Origin: Allomeiothermus silvanus DSM 9946
GTDB taxonomy: Bacteria; Deinococcota; Deinococci; Deinococcales; Thermaceae
DNA length: 64,000 bases
Reading direction: 5' to 3'
NCBI RefSeq assembly: GCF_000092125.1
Contig: NC_014212.1
Span: forward strand, 516,001 to 580,000
Shown here: piece by piece, positions 15,808 through 23,926 of the stretch
Layout: the number at the start of each line of letters is the position of its first letter
How positions within the stretch are numbered: position 1 is the stretch's first letter
The notes under the pieces: model-generated
What the model was told of the DNA's origin: nothing
Seen by the model: only the letters and a program-made list of their open reading frames with translations
Database searches by the model: none
Program-made: the position numbers and the translations under genes

Positions 15808-16635
15808 ATGCACGCACGGGACAAACCTCTCCCGATCCTCCGAGCAACTACCCGCCGGGAACGCCTCGAGAGGGCCCGGCACATCGCAGATTGGATCCTG
15901 GGCCATTACTCGGACGCGGTTGTGGCCATCGGAATCTATGGGTCCACCGCACGGGGCTCCGACGAGCCCTACTCCGACCTGGAGATGTCGGTCCTCATGC
16001 GAAGCTCACCCACCCCCGGCAGGGACGAGCGCTACGTGCAAGGGCTCAAAATCAGCGTCGAATTCCACACCGTGGGGTCGGTCTACCGGCGCCTGCAGCG
16101 GGTAGACCTGACCTGGCCCTTGTGCGTAGACCAGTTTGTCTCGGTCTTATCCCTGTACGACCCGGAGGGGCACTGGCCCAAGCTAAAGCTGCTCGTTGAT
16201 CAGCTGCCGTCCGGATCGTTCGTGCAAGCCATTCGCGAGGGGATCGTGGGGGAATTGTTGGAGAACTTCGCCAAGCTGGAGAATGCCCGAAAACGCGACG
16301 ACGCCCCTGCAATGCGATGGATCGCCTGGAACCTCGCGTGGGATGTGGCCATGATCTCCGCCCTCATGAACCGGGCATACTTCACCTCTTGGTCGCGCAC
16401 ACCCGACGAGATCCTCCGACTGCCGTCGCTGCTGCCCGCGGTTAAGAGCCTCGTGGAGAAGTTCCGCAACGGCGATCTGCGCAGCGCCAAGGGGCTCCAT
16501 CGTTGTTGCGAAGCCGCAGTGAGGGGGGTTGTGCAACATGTGGCAACCCTTGGCGTCCACGTCCAAGTCGAACCGTCCCTGGCAGGACCTCCCCGGGAGC
16601 AGATCGGGGGAGGTGGGCCCGGATCGAAACGATAA
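15808..16635 (+). CDS. Nucleotidyltransferase, kanamycin-nucleotidyltransferase-like
   Basis: The 275-residue protein has the polymerase-beta-type nucleotidyltransferase motif GIYGSTARGSDEPYSDLEMSV (read GIYGSTARG then SDEPYSDLE), with the metal-binding acids in the DLE segment and the third acid in KISVEFHTV. The C-terminal half is helical (LLENFAKLENARKRDDAPAMRWIAW), as in KNTase-type enzymes. Known members adenylylate aminoglycosides, so it could give self-resistance or modify a pathway intermediate. It lies 33 bases after the reductase gene, same strand. Confidence 0.75.
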   Translation: MHARDKPLPILRATTRRERLERARHIADWILGHYSDAVVAIGIYGSTARGSDEPYSDLEMSVLMRSSPTPGRDERYVQGLKISVEFHTVGSVYRRLQRVDLTWPLCVDQFVSVLSLYDPEGHWPKLKLLVDQLPSGSFVQAIREGIVGELLENFAKLENARKRDDAPAMRWIAWNLAWDVAMISALMNRAYFTSWSRTPDEILRLPSLLPAVKSLVEKFRNGDLRSAKGLHRCCEAAVRGVVQHVATLGVHVQVEPSLAGPPREQIGGGGPGSKR

Positions 16636-16653
16636 GCGTTGTGGAGGAGGAGG

Positions 16654-17148
16654 ATGGCTAATAAGGACACCCGAACACTCGAGGAAAGGATAGAGGAACT
16701 ACAGGCGGTGGTGACGAAGCTCTTCGTCCAAATGGATGCCCAGCGTATTGGAGGTCCGGGGAATGCCGGTGCTGCTGATGGCGGCGAGTTGCCGGACTTT
16801 GGCCCTTGGATGGACACGACATGTTGCTACGCCAGGGTCATCGCCCTTCGGACCGACCTCCAGGGTCGCTTCCAGTTTGCCACACTTAAACTGCTGCACG
16901 ACTGCTCTGATGAGCGCCGACCTGCCTGGAGAGAGGGCGCCATCTTCGACCTGCGCAACCCGGCCTGGGAGGCTGAACTGAAGCGAGCCCAGAACTATGA
17001 CCTGCTGGTTGGTGTAAGGGTTCTTCCGGACGGACGAGTCGTCGGGATCGAACTGGCACGCCCTAACAAGAAACCCCGGGCCTCGACGCCCGGCGTTTCC
17101 CAGTTGCGAGCGGAAAGGGCACCAAAAGTGGACAAGGAGGCTCCGTAA
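16654..17148 (+). CDS. Hypothetical protein of the biosynthetic operon
   Basis: I start at ATG 16654 because the GGAGGAGG run lies directly upstream; an in-frame start 15 bases earlier is less well placed. The product has 164 residues: an N-terminal short coiled coil (RTLEERIEELQAVVTKLF), then a beta-rich domain (CCYARVIALRTDLQGRFQFATLKLLHDC, YDLLVGVRVLPDGRVVGIELARP) that could be an OB-like fold, then a basic tail. No family is recognised. Confidence 0.6.
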   Translation: MANKDTRTLEERIEELQAVVTKLFVQMDAQRIGGPGNAGAADGGELPDFGPWMDTTCCYARVIALRTDLQGRFQFATLKLLHDCSDERRPAWREGAIFDLRNPAWEAELKRAQNYDLLVGVRVLPDGRVVGIELARPNKKPRASTPGVSQLRAERAPKVDKEAP

Positions 17149-17157
17149 CTTTAGAAG

Positions 17158-18399
17158 GTGGTGAAGTCCAGAGCTATGCCCCCAACGGCCCCAGTCCCAC
17201 CCTTTGACCCCCTGTCGCCGGAGGTCCTTGCCGACCCCTATCCAGCGTACGCGCGCCTGCGTATGTCGGACCCTGTGCACTGGGGGATTCCCCACACGCG
17301 CGCCGGAGCGTGGTATGTATTCCGCCACGCCGACATCGCGAGCCTCCTCAGGGATCCGCGGTTGTCGCGACGACGACCGGCTACTGGGAGGGGAGTCCCC
17401 TCTGGAAGACCCATTTCCGAGCCATACCGTGGCTTTTTGCGGATGATGGCTCAACAGGTGGGATTTCAGAATACTGTTGGTCACGCTCGTCTGCGGGCGG
17501 TGATGGGGCCGCTTTTGTCTCCGCGTGCAGTCGCTGGTGTAGTCCCGCGAGTCGAGTGGGTCGCCCGCAAGCTGCTACAGGACATCGAGGACCAGCATTC
17601 CATGGATGTACTCAACGAGTATGCTCTTCCGCTGGTACTCAGGGTGTTGGCGGAATTGCAGGGCGTTCCGGAGAGTTCGTTCGAGGAGTTGCGCGCCTGG
17701 ATCGGGGTGATCTCCAGTGTGAGCTCTTCCTCTCCCAAGGAAGAGCTTCTAAGAGCCAACCGGGCGGTGGCCGAGTATGGCCAGCTGGTAGAAGGACTCG
17801 CGGGGGAGGCTGGGGGGAGCCCCCAGGGAACCGTGCTGGCTGGCATGTTAGCTGCGCGGGAATTAGGACAGGTCAGCCAAACAGAATTCGTCGCGAACCT
17901 GCTGGCCTTGCTCGACGCTGGTACCCAGACCACCGCTGACTTCATTACGAACAGCGTGTTGGTACTCTTGAGCCACCAGGACCAGCTCAAGCTTCTCAGG
18001 GAGGACCCGCAGTTGCTGGGCTACGCAGTCCAGGAACTCTTGCGCTTCGAAAGCCCAGTGCAGATCGTTGGCCGCTGGGCAACTGAGAGCTTCGTTTTTC
18101 AGGGTAAAGGGATCGAGCGGGGCCAAGTCGTGTACCTAGTCCTGGGCTCGGCTAACCGTGATCCCAGCTGGGTGAGCGATCCGGACCGGCTTGACTTAAA
18201 AAGGAAGCTGGACCGTACAGCAGCCTTTGGCGGAGGAACCCACTATTGCCTAGGTGCCCCGCTAGCCCGCCTGATAGGGGGAAAAGCTCTAGAGATTCTT
18301 CTACAGTGGAAAGGCAGCTTGTCTTTGCAGACCAGCAGGCTTATATGGCGGCCCGCGTTCGGGTTTCGTGGGCTTACTGAGCTGAGGGTATCATGGTAA
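17158..18399 (+). CDS. Cytochrome P450 with non-consensus I-helix
   Basis: This is a soluble bacterial P450 of about 410 residues (GTG 17158; ATG 17176 is an alternative). The heme-binding loop FGGGTHYCLGAPLAR has Cys364 as the thiolate ligand, and the ExxR motif is ELLR in VQELLRFESPV. The I-helix reads LLDAGTQTTADF: the usual acid before the conserved Thr is Gln here, which could alter proton delivery and O2 activation. It ends the operon-like block and probably oxidises the pathway product; its redox partner is not encoded nearby. An IS5 element begins ~90 bases downstream. Confidence 0.92.
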   Translation: MVKSRAMPPTAPVPPFDPLSPEVLADPYPAYARLRMSDPVHWGIPHTRAGAWYVFRHADIASLLRDPRLSRRRPATGRGVPSGRPISEPYRGFLRMMAQQVGFQNTVGHARLRAVMGPLLSPRAVAGVVPRVEWVARKLLQDIEDQHSMDVLNEYALPLVLRVLAELQGVPESSFEELRAWIGVISSVSSSSPKEELLRANRAVAEYGQLVEGLAGEAGGSPQGTVLAGMLAARELGQVSQTEFVANLLALLDAGTQTTADFITNSVLVLLSHQDQLKLLREDPQLLGYAVQELLRFESPVQIVGRWATESFVFQGKGIERGQVVYLVLGSANRDPSWVSDPDRLDLKRKLDRTAAFGGGTHYCLGAPLARLIGGKALEILLQWKGSLSLQTSRLIWRPAFGFRGLTELRVSW

Positions 18400-18524
18400 T
18401 GGCAGCATGCGTATTTCAGAAGATTCGAGCCACACTTTTCGTCGGAAGCCGAGCCGGTGATTCAGTAACTCACCTTACGCGGCAAAGCTGAGAGACTGTC
18501 GTAAAAGTCCGCTATACTTGAAGG

Positions 18525-19578
18525 GTGGCTTCTACACGGAGATCTTACCCCAGCGACCTGTCGGACGCGGAGTGGGCCATCCTGGAGCCGTTGATCCCCG
18601 CCCCCAAGCCCGGTGGCCGACCCGCAAAGGTGCCGAGGAGGGAGATCGTCAGCGCCATACTTTACGTCCTGGAAAACGGCATCAAGTGGCGGGCCATGCC
18701 CCATGACTTACCCCACTGGTCTACGGTCTACCACTACTTCCGCAAGTGGCAGAAGGAGGGGGTCTGGGAGCGGGTGGCCCAGGCCCTGGTCCGGTGGGAT
18801 CGGGAGCGAGAAGGAAGGCAGGCTTGCCCCAGCGCTCTTGTCATGGATAGTCAGTCCGTCAAGACCACGGAAAAAGGGGGCCCCGGGGACACGACGGGGC
18901 GAAGAAGGTCAAAGGGAGAAAGCGGCAGAACACGGGGGGCCGTCTCTTGAACGGAAGGGGTGTGGGGCGGCAGTCCCCGACCAGACCGCAGTTCGGTTGG
19001 TCGGGGAAGGATAGCCCCGCCAGGACAAAGTCCTGTATACTGTTTTTGTAGGTCGTCCCCGGAACGGGGATGCGCGTAAAGGGAGCCGCAGGCGAGTGTC
19101 CTACACACGTTTGAGCCTGTGAGGATGGTCGCGCGAAACTCCAACCAAAGTTGGTTGCGAGTAGTTCATGGCCTTTGTCCACCCGGCCAATGAGCACGAC
19201 AAGTGGGGTGGGCAGGCGTTGCTTTTGGGGATGGACCTCTCCTTGTGGCCCCGGGTGCGCAAGCTCTTTGTGGACTGGGGCTACCGGGGTTTGCGGGAGG
19301 TGGCTAGGGGGCTGGGACTGGAGCTGGAGGTGGTGGCCCGTCCTTACGCGGGGGTGCGGGGGGTCTGGGTGCGGGAGGGGGAGGAGGTGCCGGAGATCCC
19401 GCGGGAGGGTGGGTTCAAGCCCCTGCCCAAGCGGTGGGTGGTGGAGCGGACCTTTGCCTGGATGGGGCGAAACCGACGGCTGGGGAAAGATTACGAGTAC
19501 CCCCCTGAGGTAACGGAAGCCTGGATGTATTTAGGCATGATACGCTTGCTGGTGAAGCGGCTGGCCAGGGCCGCTTAA
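18525..19578 (+). pseudogene. IS5-family transposase, interrupted
   Basis: The 5' part encodes the DUF4096-type N-terminus (YPSDLSDAEWAILEPLIPAP, ILYVLENGIKWRAMPHDLP) and the first catalytic Asp region (LVMDSQSVKTTEKGG). The frame then shifts and family similarity is lost after KKVKGRKRQN. It resumes at 19168 with FVHPANEHDKWGGQALL, the second Asp region (LFVDWGYRG) and the Glu region (KRWVVERTFAWMGRNRRLGKD). The gap is filled by structured, non-coding sequence, so the gene is inactive as DNA unless the insert is removed. Confidence 0.85.
18935..19165 (+). other. Structured ~0.23-kb insert in the IS5 transposase gene
   Basis: This stretch has no coding signal but several strong hairpins: TCCCCGACCA with TTGGTCGGGGA (about 18975-19008), GTCCCCG-GAA-CGGGGAT (19054-19070) and AACCAA-AG-TTGGTT (19142-19155). 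It could be a non-autonomous transposon, a small intron-like element or a guide-RNA-type element. Exact ends cannot be set without an uninterrupted IS copy. Confidence 0.5.
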
Positions 19579-19630
19579 GCTGGAGGAGGGGACTTTTACA
19601 ACAGTTTCTGAAATGGCATAGATTGAAAAG

Positions 19631-20732
19631 GTGAATCCCCAGCCCCTGGATTTGTACACCGATTACTTGTTGAGCAGCTTTGGAGCGGCGACGGCCACAG
19701 GATTGTCGCGGATGGTGGATGGAGCCATAAGCCACGACCAGATCACCCGCATGCTGGGGGGAGATTGACAAGGCTCGGTGCAGTTGTGGCGCAAGGTCAA
19801 AGCCACGGTGCGAAAGATACAGCGTGAGGAAGGGGTGCTGATTCTGGATGATAGCATTTTGGAGAAACCCTACACGGACGAGAACGATATAGTGGCCTGG
19901 CAATAGCAAAGAGCGGATGGTCAAGGGGATCAACTTTGTGAGCCTGTTGTATCACAGCCAGGGGCTGACCTTGCCGGTAGGCTACGTGCTGGTGGAGAAG
20001 ACGGAAGTCTATGTAGATCAGAAAAGTGGCCAGCGCAAACGCCGCAGCCAGGTGAGCAAGAATGAACACGCCCGCTACCTGCTGCAAACCGCAGTGCATA
20101 ACCAGATTCCCTTCCAGCACGTGCTCAACGACGTCTGGCTTGCCTCGGCGGCGAACATGCGATTTATCGTGCTGGACATGAAGAAGCACTTTGTGATGCC
20201 GCTCAAAAGCAATCGCAAGGTAGCGCCAGGTTATCGGCACCGCCGGTATGCGCTGTGCGCACCCCCTATGAGCCAAGAACAACAGCAAAGGGGTCAATGG
20301 ACAGGAGTGGAGGGTCTGGACTACCAAGACCCCACCCCCCGGCAGGTATATCTGGAAGGGGTTCCCTTCCCCCTGCTGCGGGTTCGGCAAGTCTTCACCC
20401 ACGAAGATGGGAGCCAGGGGGTGTTGTATTTGTGTAGCAGCGATACCACCCTGGACTTTGAACGGATGATCGAGCTCTATCAAAAACGATGGGAGATCGA
20501 GCGCTTTCATCAATCCATCCGACAAAACGCTGCCCTGGCCAAGTCGCCTACCAAGACCCTGACCACCCAGGCCAACCATTTCTTTGCGGCTATGTGGGCC
20601 TTTGTCAAGCTGGAACTCCTCTCCCACCAGACCCAAATCAACTACTTCGCCCTCAAGGCCAAGCTCTATCTGGTTGCCAGTCGGGCTGCTTTTCAGGAAC
20701 TACAGCAGATCAAAGCTCAACTGACCGCGTAA
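19631..20732 (+). pseudogene. IS4-type DDE transposase, degenerate
   Basis: From GTG 19631 the frame reads NPQPLDLYTDYLLSSFGAAT..., then meets TGA at 19766 and TAG at 19904, then shifts frame at about 19907-19917. The rest (from 19917) is a continuous C-terminal catalytic part. Family features are DDSILEKPYTDEND (first acid), LNDVWLASAANMRF (second) and the IS4 signature Y-x2-R-x3-E-x6-R in YQKRWEIERFHQSIRQ. Three inactivating changes show it is dead. I could not define its terminal repeats. Confidence 0.85.
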
Positions 20733-20786
20733 GGTATACCTTCGTTTGCTACCGCATAGCCCCACCCCAGCCATTCTGAGGAGGAC

Positions 20787-21050
20787 ATGACTGCGAACCA
20801 GATTGTGGGCTAGGATGAGGAGGTTTATCCGGGCTACGAGGCCCCCGAAGCTCTTGCTCTCTACTTGGCGAAGCCGGAAAGACCTGACCAGGACGCCAAA
20901 GCGCACCTCTATCCAGTTTCTCCCCATCCACTCCCTCCACCTAGCGGAACCCCCGGTCCCCCAGGACCGGGCCCAAGCCCGAATCTTCCACCCGGCCCCG
21001 GGCCCAGATCTCCCCGGTGTTGCCCGGCAGGACGCCCCAGCGCACGGGGT
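20787..21050 (+). other. In-frame coding-like extension with amber codon, upstream of the SLOG gene
   Basis: A perfect GAGGAGG site precedes ATG 20787, and the frame reads MTANQIVG, TAG, then DEEVYPGYEAPEALALYLAK and a Pro/Gly-rich linker that joins the next gene in the same frame without another stop. It looks like the true N-terminus of a longer protein interrupted by one nonsense change (TGG to TAG is the simplest origin) at codon 9. Confidence 0.5.
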
Positions 21051-21578
21051 ATGAAAACCTATGCTGGGGTAGGAAGCAGGCGTGCGCCCGAGGATGTGCT
21101 AAAGCTGATGGGGAAGATTGCCCGGCGGCTGGCGGAGCGGGGCTGGGCGCTGCGAACGGGTGGGGCAGAAGGGGCTGACCGGGCGTTTGAGCGGGGGGCC
21201 CGTGCGGGCGGTGGAGCAGTTGAGGTGTTTCTGCCGTGGCCGGGATACAACGGCTACCGGGAAGGGGCGCTGAAAGCCCCGAGCCCGGAGGCGGTGCGGC
21301 TGGCGGCAGCATTGCATCCGGCCTGGGGGCGTCTGTCACCGGCGGTACAGCGGTTGATGGCCCGGAACTCCCACCAGATCTTGGGGCTCGACCTGAACGA
21401 CCCGGTGGCCTTCGTCCTCTGCTGGACACCGGACGGGGCCGAGTCGGAGCAAGAATGCGGGCCGGAAACTGGTGGCACGGGGCAGGCGATCCGGCTGGCC
21501 TCGAGGTGGGGCGTGCCCGTGGTCAACCTCAAAAGAGAGGACGCGTTGGAGAAGATAGCTCGGCTGGTCAAGGGTTGA
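21051..21578 (+). CDS. SLOG/DprA-like Rossmann-fold protein (DUF2493-like)
   Basis: The product (175 residues from ATG 21051) has the SLOG-type nucleotide-binding pattern: MKTYAGVGSRRAPEDVLKLMGKIARRLAERGWALRTG, GGAEGADRAFERGA, and a late Rossmann strand WGVPVVNL. SLOG and DUF2493 proteins bind nucleotides or nucleotide signals and are common in phages and mobile elements. A coding-like region with one amber codon precedes it in frame. The first ACCAGGGGG hairpin follows its stop directly. Confidence 0.7.
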   Translation: MKTYAGVGSRRAPEDVLKLMGKIARRLAERGWALRTGGAEGADRAFERGARAGGGAVEVFLPWPGYNGYREGALKAPSPEAVRLAAALHPAWGRLSPAVQRLMARNSHQILGLDLNDPVAFVLCWTPDGAESEQECGPETGGTGQAIRLASRWGVPVVNLKREDALEKIARLVKG

Positions 21579-21605
21579 ACCAGGGGGCGGCAGGAGCCGC
21601 CCCCC
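21578..21605 (+). promoter_or_regulatory. Intergenic hairpin, AACCAGGGGG family, copy 1
   Basis: AACCA followed by GGGGGCGGC-AGGA-GCCGCCCCC, beginning on the last base of the upstream stop and lying just before the next start. No T-tract follows. Confidence 0.7.
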
Positions 21606-21615
21606 TCCGGTGGGC

Positions 21616-21837
21616 ATGAAAACGCTAGCGATCACCATCGGGGTCTTCAGGAATCAGGTCTATGCCTACCGGCTGCGGCAGGATGAGGAGGGGCGGGTGC
21701 GCCTCGAGTTCGGTCTCAAGGGGAGCGAGCGGGTGTGGGACTGGCGGCCCTGGAAGGAGGGGAGCCTGGAAGAGATGCGCACGGTGTACCAGACCCTCCA
21801 GAGCTACGACCGGGGGCGGTGGCTGAAGGTGGAGTAG
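21616..21837 (+). CDS. Hypothetical protein, 73 residues
   Basis: A small protein (MKTLAITIGVFRNQVYAYRL...) starting 10 bases after the hairpin. Composition is beta-rich then helical (SLEEMRTVYQTLQSYDRG). No family is recognised. It sits between the SLOG protein gene and a toxin-antitoxin pair on the same strand. Confidence 0.5.
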   Translation: MKTLAITIGVFRNQVYAYRLRQDEEGRVRLEFGLKGSERVWDWRPWKEGSLEEMRTVYQTLQSYDRGRWLKVE

Positions 21838-21847
21838 TATTACATGG

Positions 21848-21859
21848 TATGATAAACCC
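21848..21859 (+). promoter_or_regulatory. Probable leaderless promoter of the RHH/PIN pair
   Basis: A TATGAT -10 box (21848-21853) ends 6 bases before ATG 21860, so transcription should begin at or next to the start codon. No convincing -35 box was found. Confidence 0.5.
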
Positions 21860-22081
21860 ATGCGAACCACTATCTACCTGCCCAACGACCTCGCCCGTGT
21901 GGTGGAGGCTTACCTGAAGGAGCACCCCCAGACCAACCTCTCGGCCCTGGTGCAGGAAGCGCTGGAGGCCAGGTTGCGCCGCAACCCGGCAGCCCTTTTG
22001 GAGCTGGCTGGGGTCGTCGAGAAGGCCTCAGGAAGCGCAGGGGAAGGGGCTGAGGACCGCCTGCACCGCCGGGAGCGATGA
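21860..22081 (+). CDS. Ribbon-helix-helix antitoxin (VapB-like)
   Basis: The 73-residue protein begins with an RHH DNA-binding signature (MRTTIYLPNDLARVVEAYL, then TNLSALVQEALEARL) and has a variable tail expected to bind the toxin. It overlaps the PIN-domain gene by 4 bases (ATGA), the standard antitoxin-toxin order. It should repress its own promoter as a dimer. This is family knowledge applied to the sequence. Confidence 0.8.
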   Translation: MRTTIYLPNDLARVVEAYLKEHPQTNLSALVQEALEARLRRNPAALLELAGVVEKASGSAGEGAEDRLHRRER

Positions 22082-22524
22082 CCCCCCGGCATCGCCGGGC
22101 CGCTGGTGCGGCTTCACTGCAAAGGCTGGTTCTGGACTCGGGGCCGCTGATCGCGCTCTTCCACGCCGCCGACCCCGACCATGAGGCGGCGGTGCGCGGG
22201 TTCCGCGCGCTGGCTGAGGGGAATAGCCGCCTGATCATCCCCCTGCCGGTGCTGTTCGAGGTATACAAGTGGCTGCTCTTCGAGGGGGGTGGGGTAGTAG
22301 CCCGGAGGGCCCTGGAACGGATGGTGGAGGCGTTGGAGATCGTGCCCCTGGGGCTGGAAGACCTCGAGGCCATCCAAATCCTGCTGGCCTCGAGGCCGGA
22401 GTGGAGGGGCACCCTGGAGGATGCCAGCGTGGTGCTCCTGGCCCTGCGGTCCAAAGCCCCGGTGTGGACGCTGAACTACCGCGACCTGGGGGTGTTCAGA
22501 GAGCTGTCGTTCTGGGCGGGCTGA
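22078..22524 (+). CDS. PIN-domain toxin (VapC-like ribonuclease)
   Basis: The 148-residue product carries PIN features: first acid in LVLDSGPLIALFHAADP, a Glu in PLPVLFEVYKWLL, and the late acids in GTLEDASVVLLALRSKAPVWTLN and YRDLGVF. PIN toxins cleave RNA with a Mg-bound acidic triad. The start overlaps the antitoxin stop; the first ~15 residues are unusual, so a shorter start is possible. Together with 21860 it forms a Type II addiction module within the phage-like region. Confidence 0.82.
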   Translation: MTPRHRRAAGAASLQRLVLDSGPLIALFHAADPDHEAAVRGFRALAEGNSRLIIPLPVLFEVYKWLLFEGGGVVARRALERMVEALEIVPLGLEDLEAIQILLASRPEWRGTLEDASVVLLALRSKAPVWTLNYRDLGVFRELSFWAG

Positions 22525-22560
22525 GAGGGCTCGCTTTAGCGACCGCCAGGCCGCCGACCC
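22525..22560 (-). repeat. 36-bp dispersed repeat shared with the sigma-like gene
   Basis: The reverse complement matches 5293-5329 almost base for base (contains GGTCGGCGGCCTGGCGG and CGCTAAAGCGAGCC). In the other copy it lies inside the 5' coding part of the sigma-like gene. It includes a small palindrome (TCGCTTTAGCGA). Confidence 0.65.
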
Positions 22561-22633
22561 CTCGCCCTGATAGGGAGGCAGGAGCCGCACCATATTACCT
22601 CTCTGTGGTATTTTGTTCCCAGGAGGTAAAACC

Positions 22634-23656
22634 ATGATCAGCACGGCGGTCTGGAGCAGCCGGATTCAGGCGGCTCTGGGGCGGGAGCCTCGGAGCGTGC
22701 AGGAGGCCCTCGAGGGGTTGAGGGCCGTCCTCAAGGGGGACGAGGTGGCGAAGAGGGAGTTCTTCAAGGCGGCGAGGGAGAATCAGCGCTTCGAGCGCTT
22801 CTCCCGCGATGACCGGGTAGCCCTCATTGTCTGGGCGGCCCTGAAGGAAGCCTTGGGGAAGAGCGCCCAGCCTCTCGGCCAGAAAGCCCCCTCCAGCCTG
22901 GTCGTTCGCAAGGACAACTCGGTAAAGGAGGAGGTCAAGGGGGTCAAGCCCATCGGCGACTGGAAGTCCCCGGAAGGTCGCGTCTATGACGTGTACCCCT
23001 GGGACATCCCGACCCGCGTCCGTAAGGGGGCGCGGATCAAGCACCCCCAGTACGGCCAGGGAACCGTCCTCGAGGTGAACGGCAACGCCGTCACCGTGGG
23101 CTTCAAGGTGGGCAGGAAGAAGCTCGCTTTGAAAGCCGTGAAGGGGATGGTGGTAGACCGCTACGGCCACCAGCCTGACCGCCGGGTAGCCGACGCGAAG
23201 GGCTGGCTCGAGCGCTTCCTCGCTTCCGGTGAGGAAGTTCTGGCCGCCTCTCGCCTCGAGCGGGAGGAGGAGCTTGCCGGTAACCCGCACTTCAGCGAGG
23301 GGATCATCTCGCAAGAGGTGGTCTCGCGGCTGGAGGAGGTTGGGATTCGGGTAGACCCCTACAGCCTGGAGGACATCCAGCGGGCTCTCGGCCTTTTGCC
23401 CCAGAAAGAGGCCGCTCTACGGGAGCTGTTGCCCGAGCTTTCGCAAGAGTTCAGTCTGAGTGAGGCCCAGCAGCTTGCTCGCCAGGGGCTTTCCTCGAGA
23501 GAGGAAGCTCTAAAGGTGGGTCGGCTGCTCAAGGAGCTTGCTGTGCTCCGCGGGCTTCGCTTTGAGGTTCAAAGGGCAGGATTTGCCCCTCTTCGGGCCG
23601 TCGCTTACCGCGACTCGAGCGGGGAAGTTGTGTACACCGCACCGGTGTACGGCTAG
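22634..23656 (+). CDS. Hypothetical protein with a Tudor-like segment
   Basis: ATG 22634 has a strong AGGAGG site in a leader nearly identical to that of the sigma-like gene. The 340-residue product has a helical N-terminus (AALGREPRSVQEALEGLRAVL), a linker, then RVRKGARIKHPQYGQGTVLEVNGNAV (shortened: KHPQYGQGTVLEV), the small beta-barrel motif found at the C-terminus of UvrD/PcrA helicases. The rest is helical (SLEDIQRALGLLPQKEAALRE). No enzyme motif is seen. Shared leader and terminator suggest it is co-regulated with, or a target of, the sigma-like protein. Confidence 0.7.
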   Translation: MISTAVWSSRIQAALGREPRSVQEALEGLRAVLKGDEVAKREFFKAARENQRFERFSRDDRVALIVWAALKEALGKSAQPLGQKAPSSLVVRKDNSVKEEVKGVKPIGDWKSPEGRVYDVYPWDIPTRVRKGARIKHPQYGQGTVLEVNGNAVTVGFKVGRKKLALKAVKGMVVDRYGHQPDRRVADAKGWLERFLASGEEVLAASRLEREEELAGNPHFSEGIISQEVVSRLEEVGIRVDPYSLEDIQRALGLLPQKEAALRELLPELSQEFSLSEAQQLARQGLSSREEALKVGRLLKELAVLRGLRFEVQRAGFAPLRAVAYRDSSGEVVYTAPVYG

Positions 23657-23677
23657 TTAGGTAAGCGTCCTTTTTTG

Positions 23678-23719
23678 CCTTCCGAGGATAGTCCTTGTCC
23701 TTGGGAGGTTCTTTTTTTT
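23678..23719 (+). terminator. Intrinsic terminator, shared family
   Basis: CCTTCCGAGGA pairs with TCCTTGGGAGG using G-T wobbles, followed by TTCTTTTTTTTC. It is nearly the same element as 6020-6059. Confidence 0.88.
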
Positions 23720-23878
23720 CGGGAGGAGGTGCTGAGGCCCGTTGGGCAGGCGGATCTCAAGCCCCGCCAGCCCCCCGAGGAGTTCGGCAAAATCCTGGCA
23801 GACTTCGGAGCGCCGGTCAGCTCGAGGTGTGGATTCGGGAGGGGGCGATTCAAATCAAGTAAGGGCCGAGCAAGGCAG

Positions 23879-23903
23879 ACCAGGGGGCGGCAGGAGCCGC
23901 CCC
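23879..23903 (+). promoter_or_regulatory. Intergenic hairpin, ACCAGGGGG family, copy 2
   Basis: ACCA, then GGGGCGGC-AGGA-GCCGCCCC, 24 bases before ATG 23927. The 160 bases upstream, back to the terminator, show no convincing gene. Confidence 0.7.
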
Positions 23904-23926
23904 GCTTCTTTTTGCGAGGTGAAGCT

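Larger units (their letters stand above)
18492..19608 (+). mobile_element. IS5-family (IS1031-like) element carrying an insert
   Basis: Imperfect terminal repeats GAGACTGTCGTAAAAGTCC (18492-18510) and its complement at 19590-19608 (GAAACTGTTGTAAAAGTCC) define 1,117 bp. A 3-bp duplication TGA (18489-18491, 19609-19611) flanks it, the TNA pattern of this group. Family members are usually near 0.9 kb; the excess matches a ~0.2-kb insert in the transposase gene (about 18935-19165). Confidence 0.85.
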
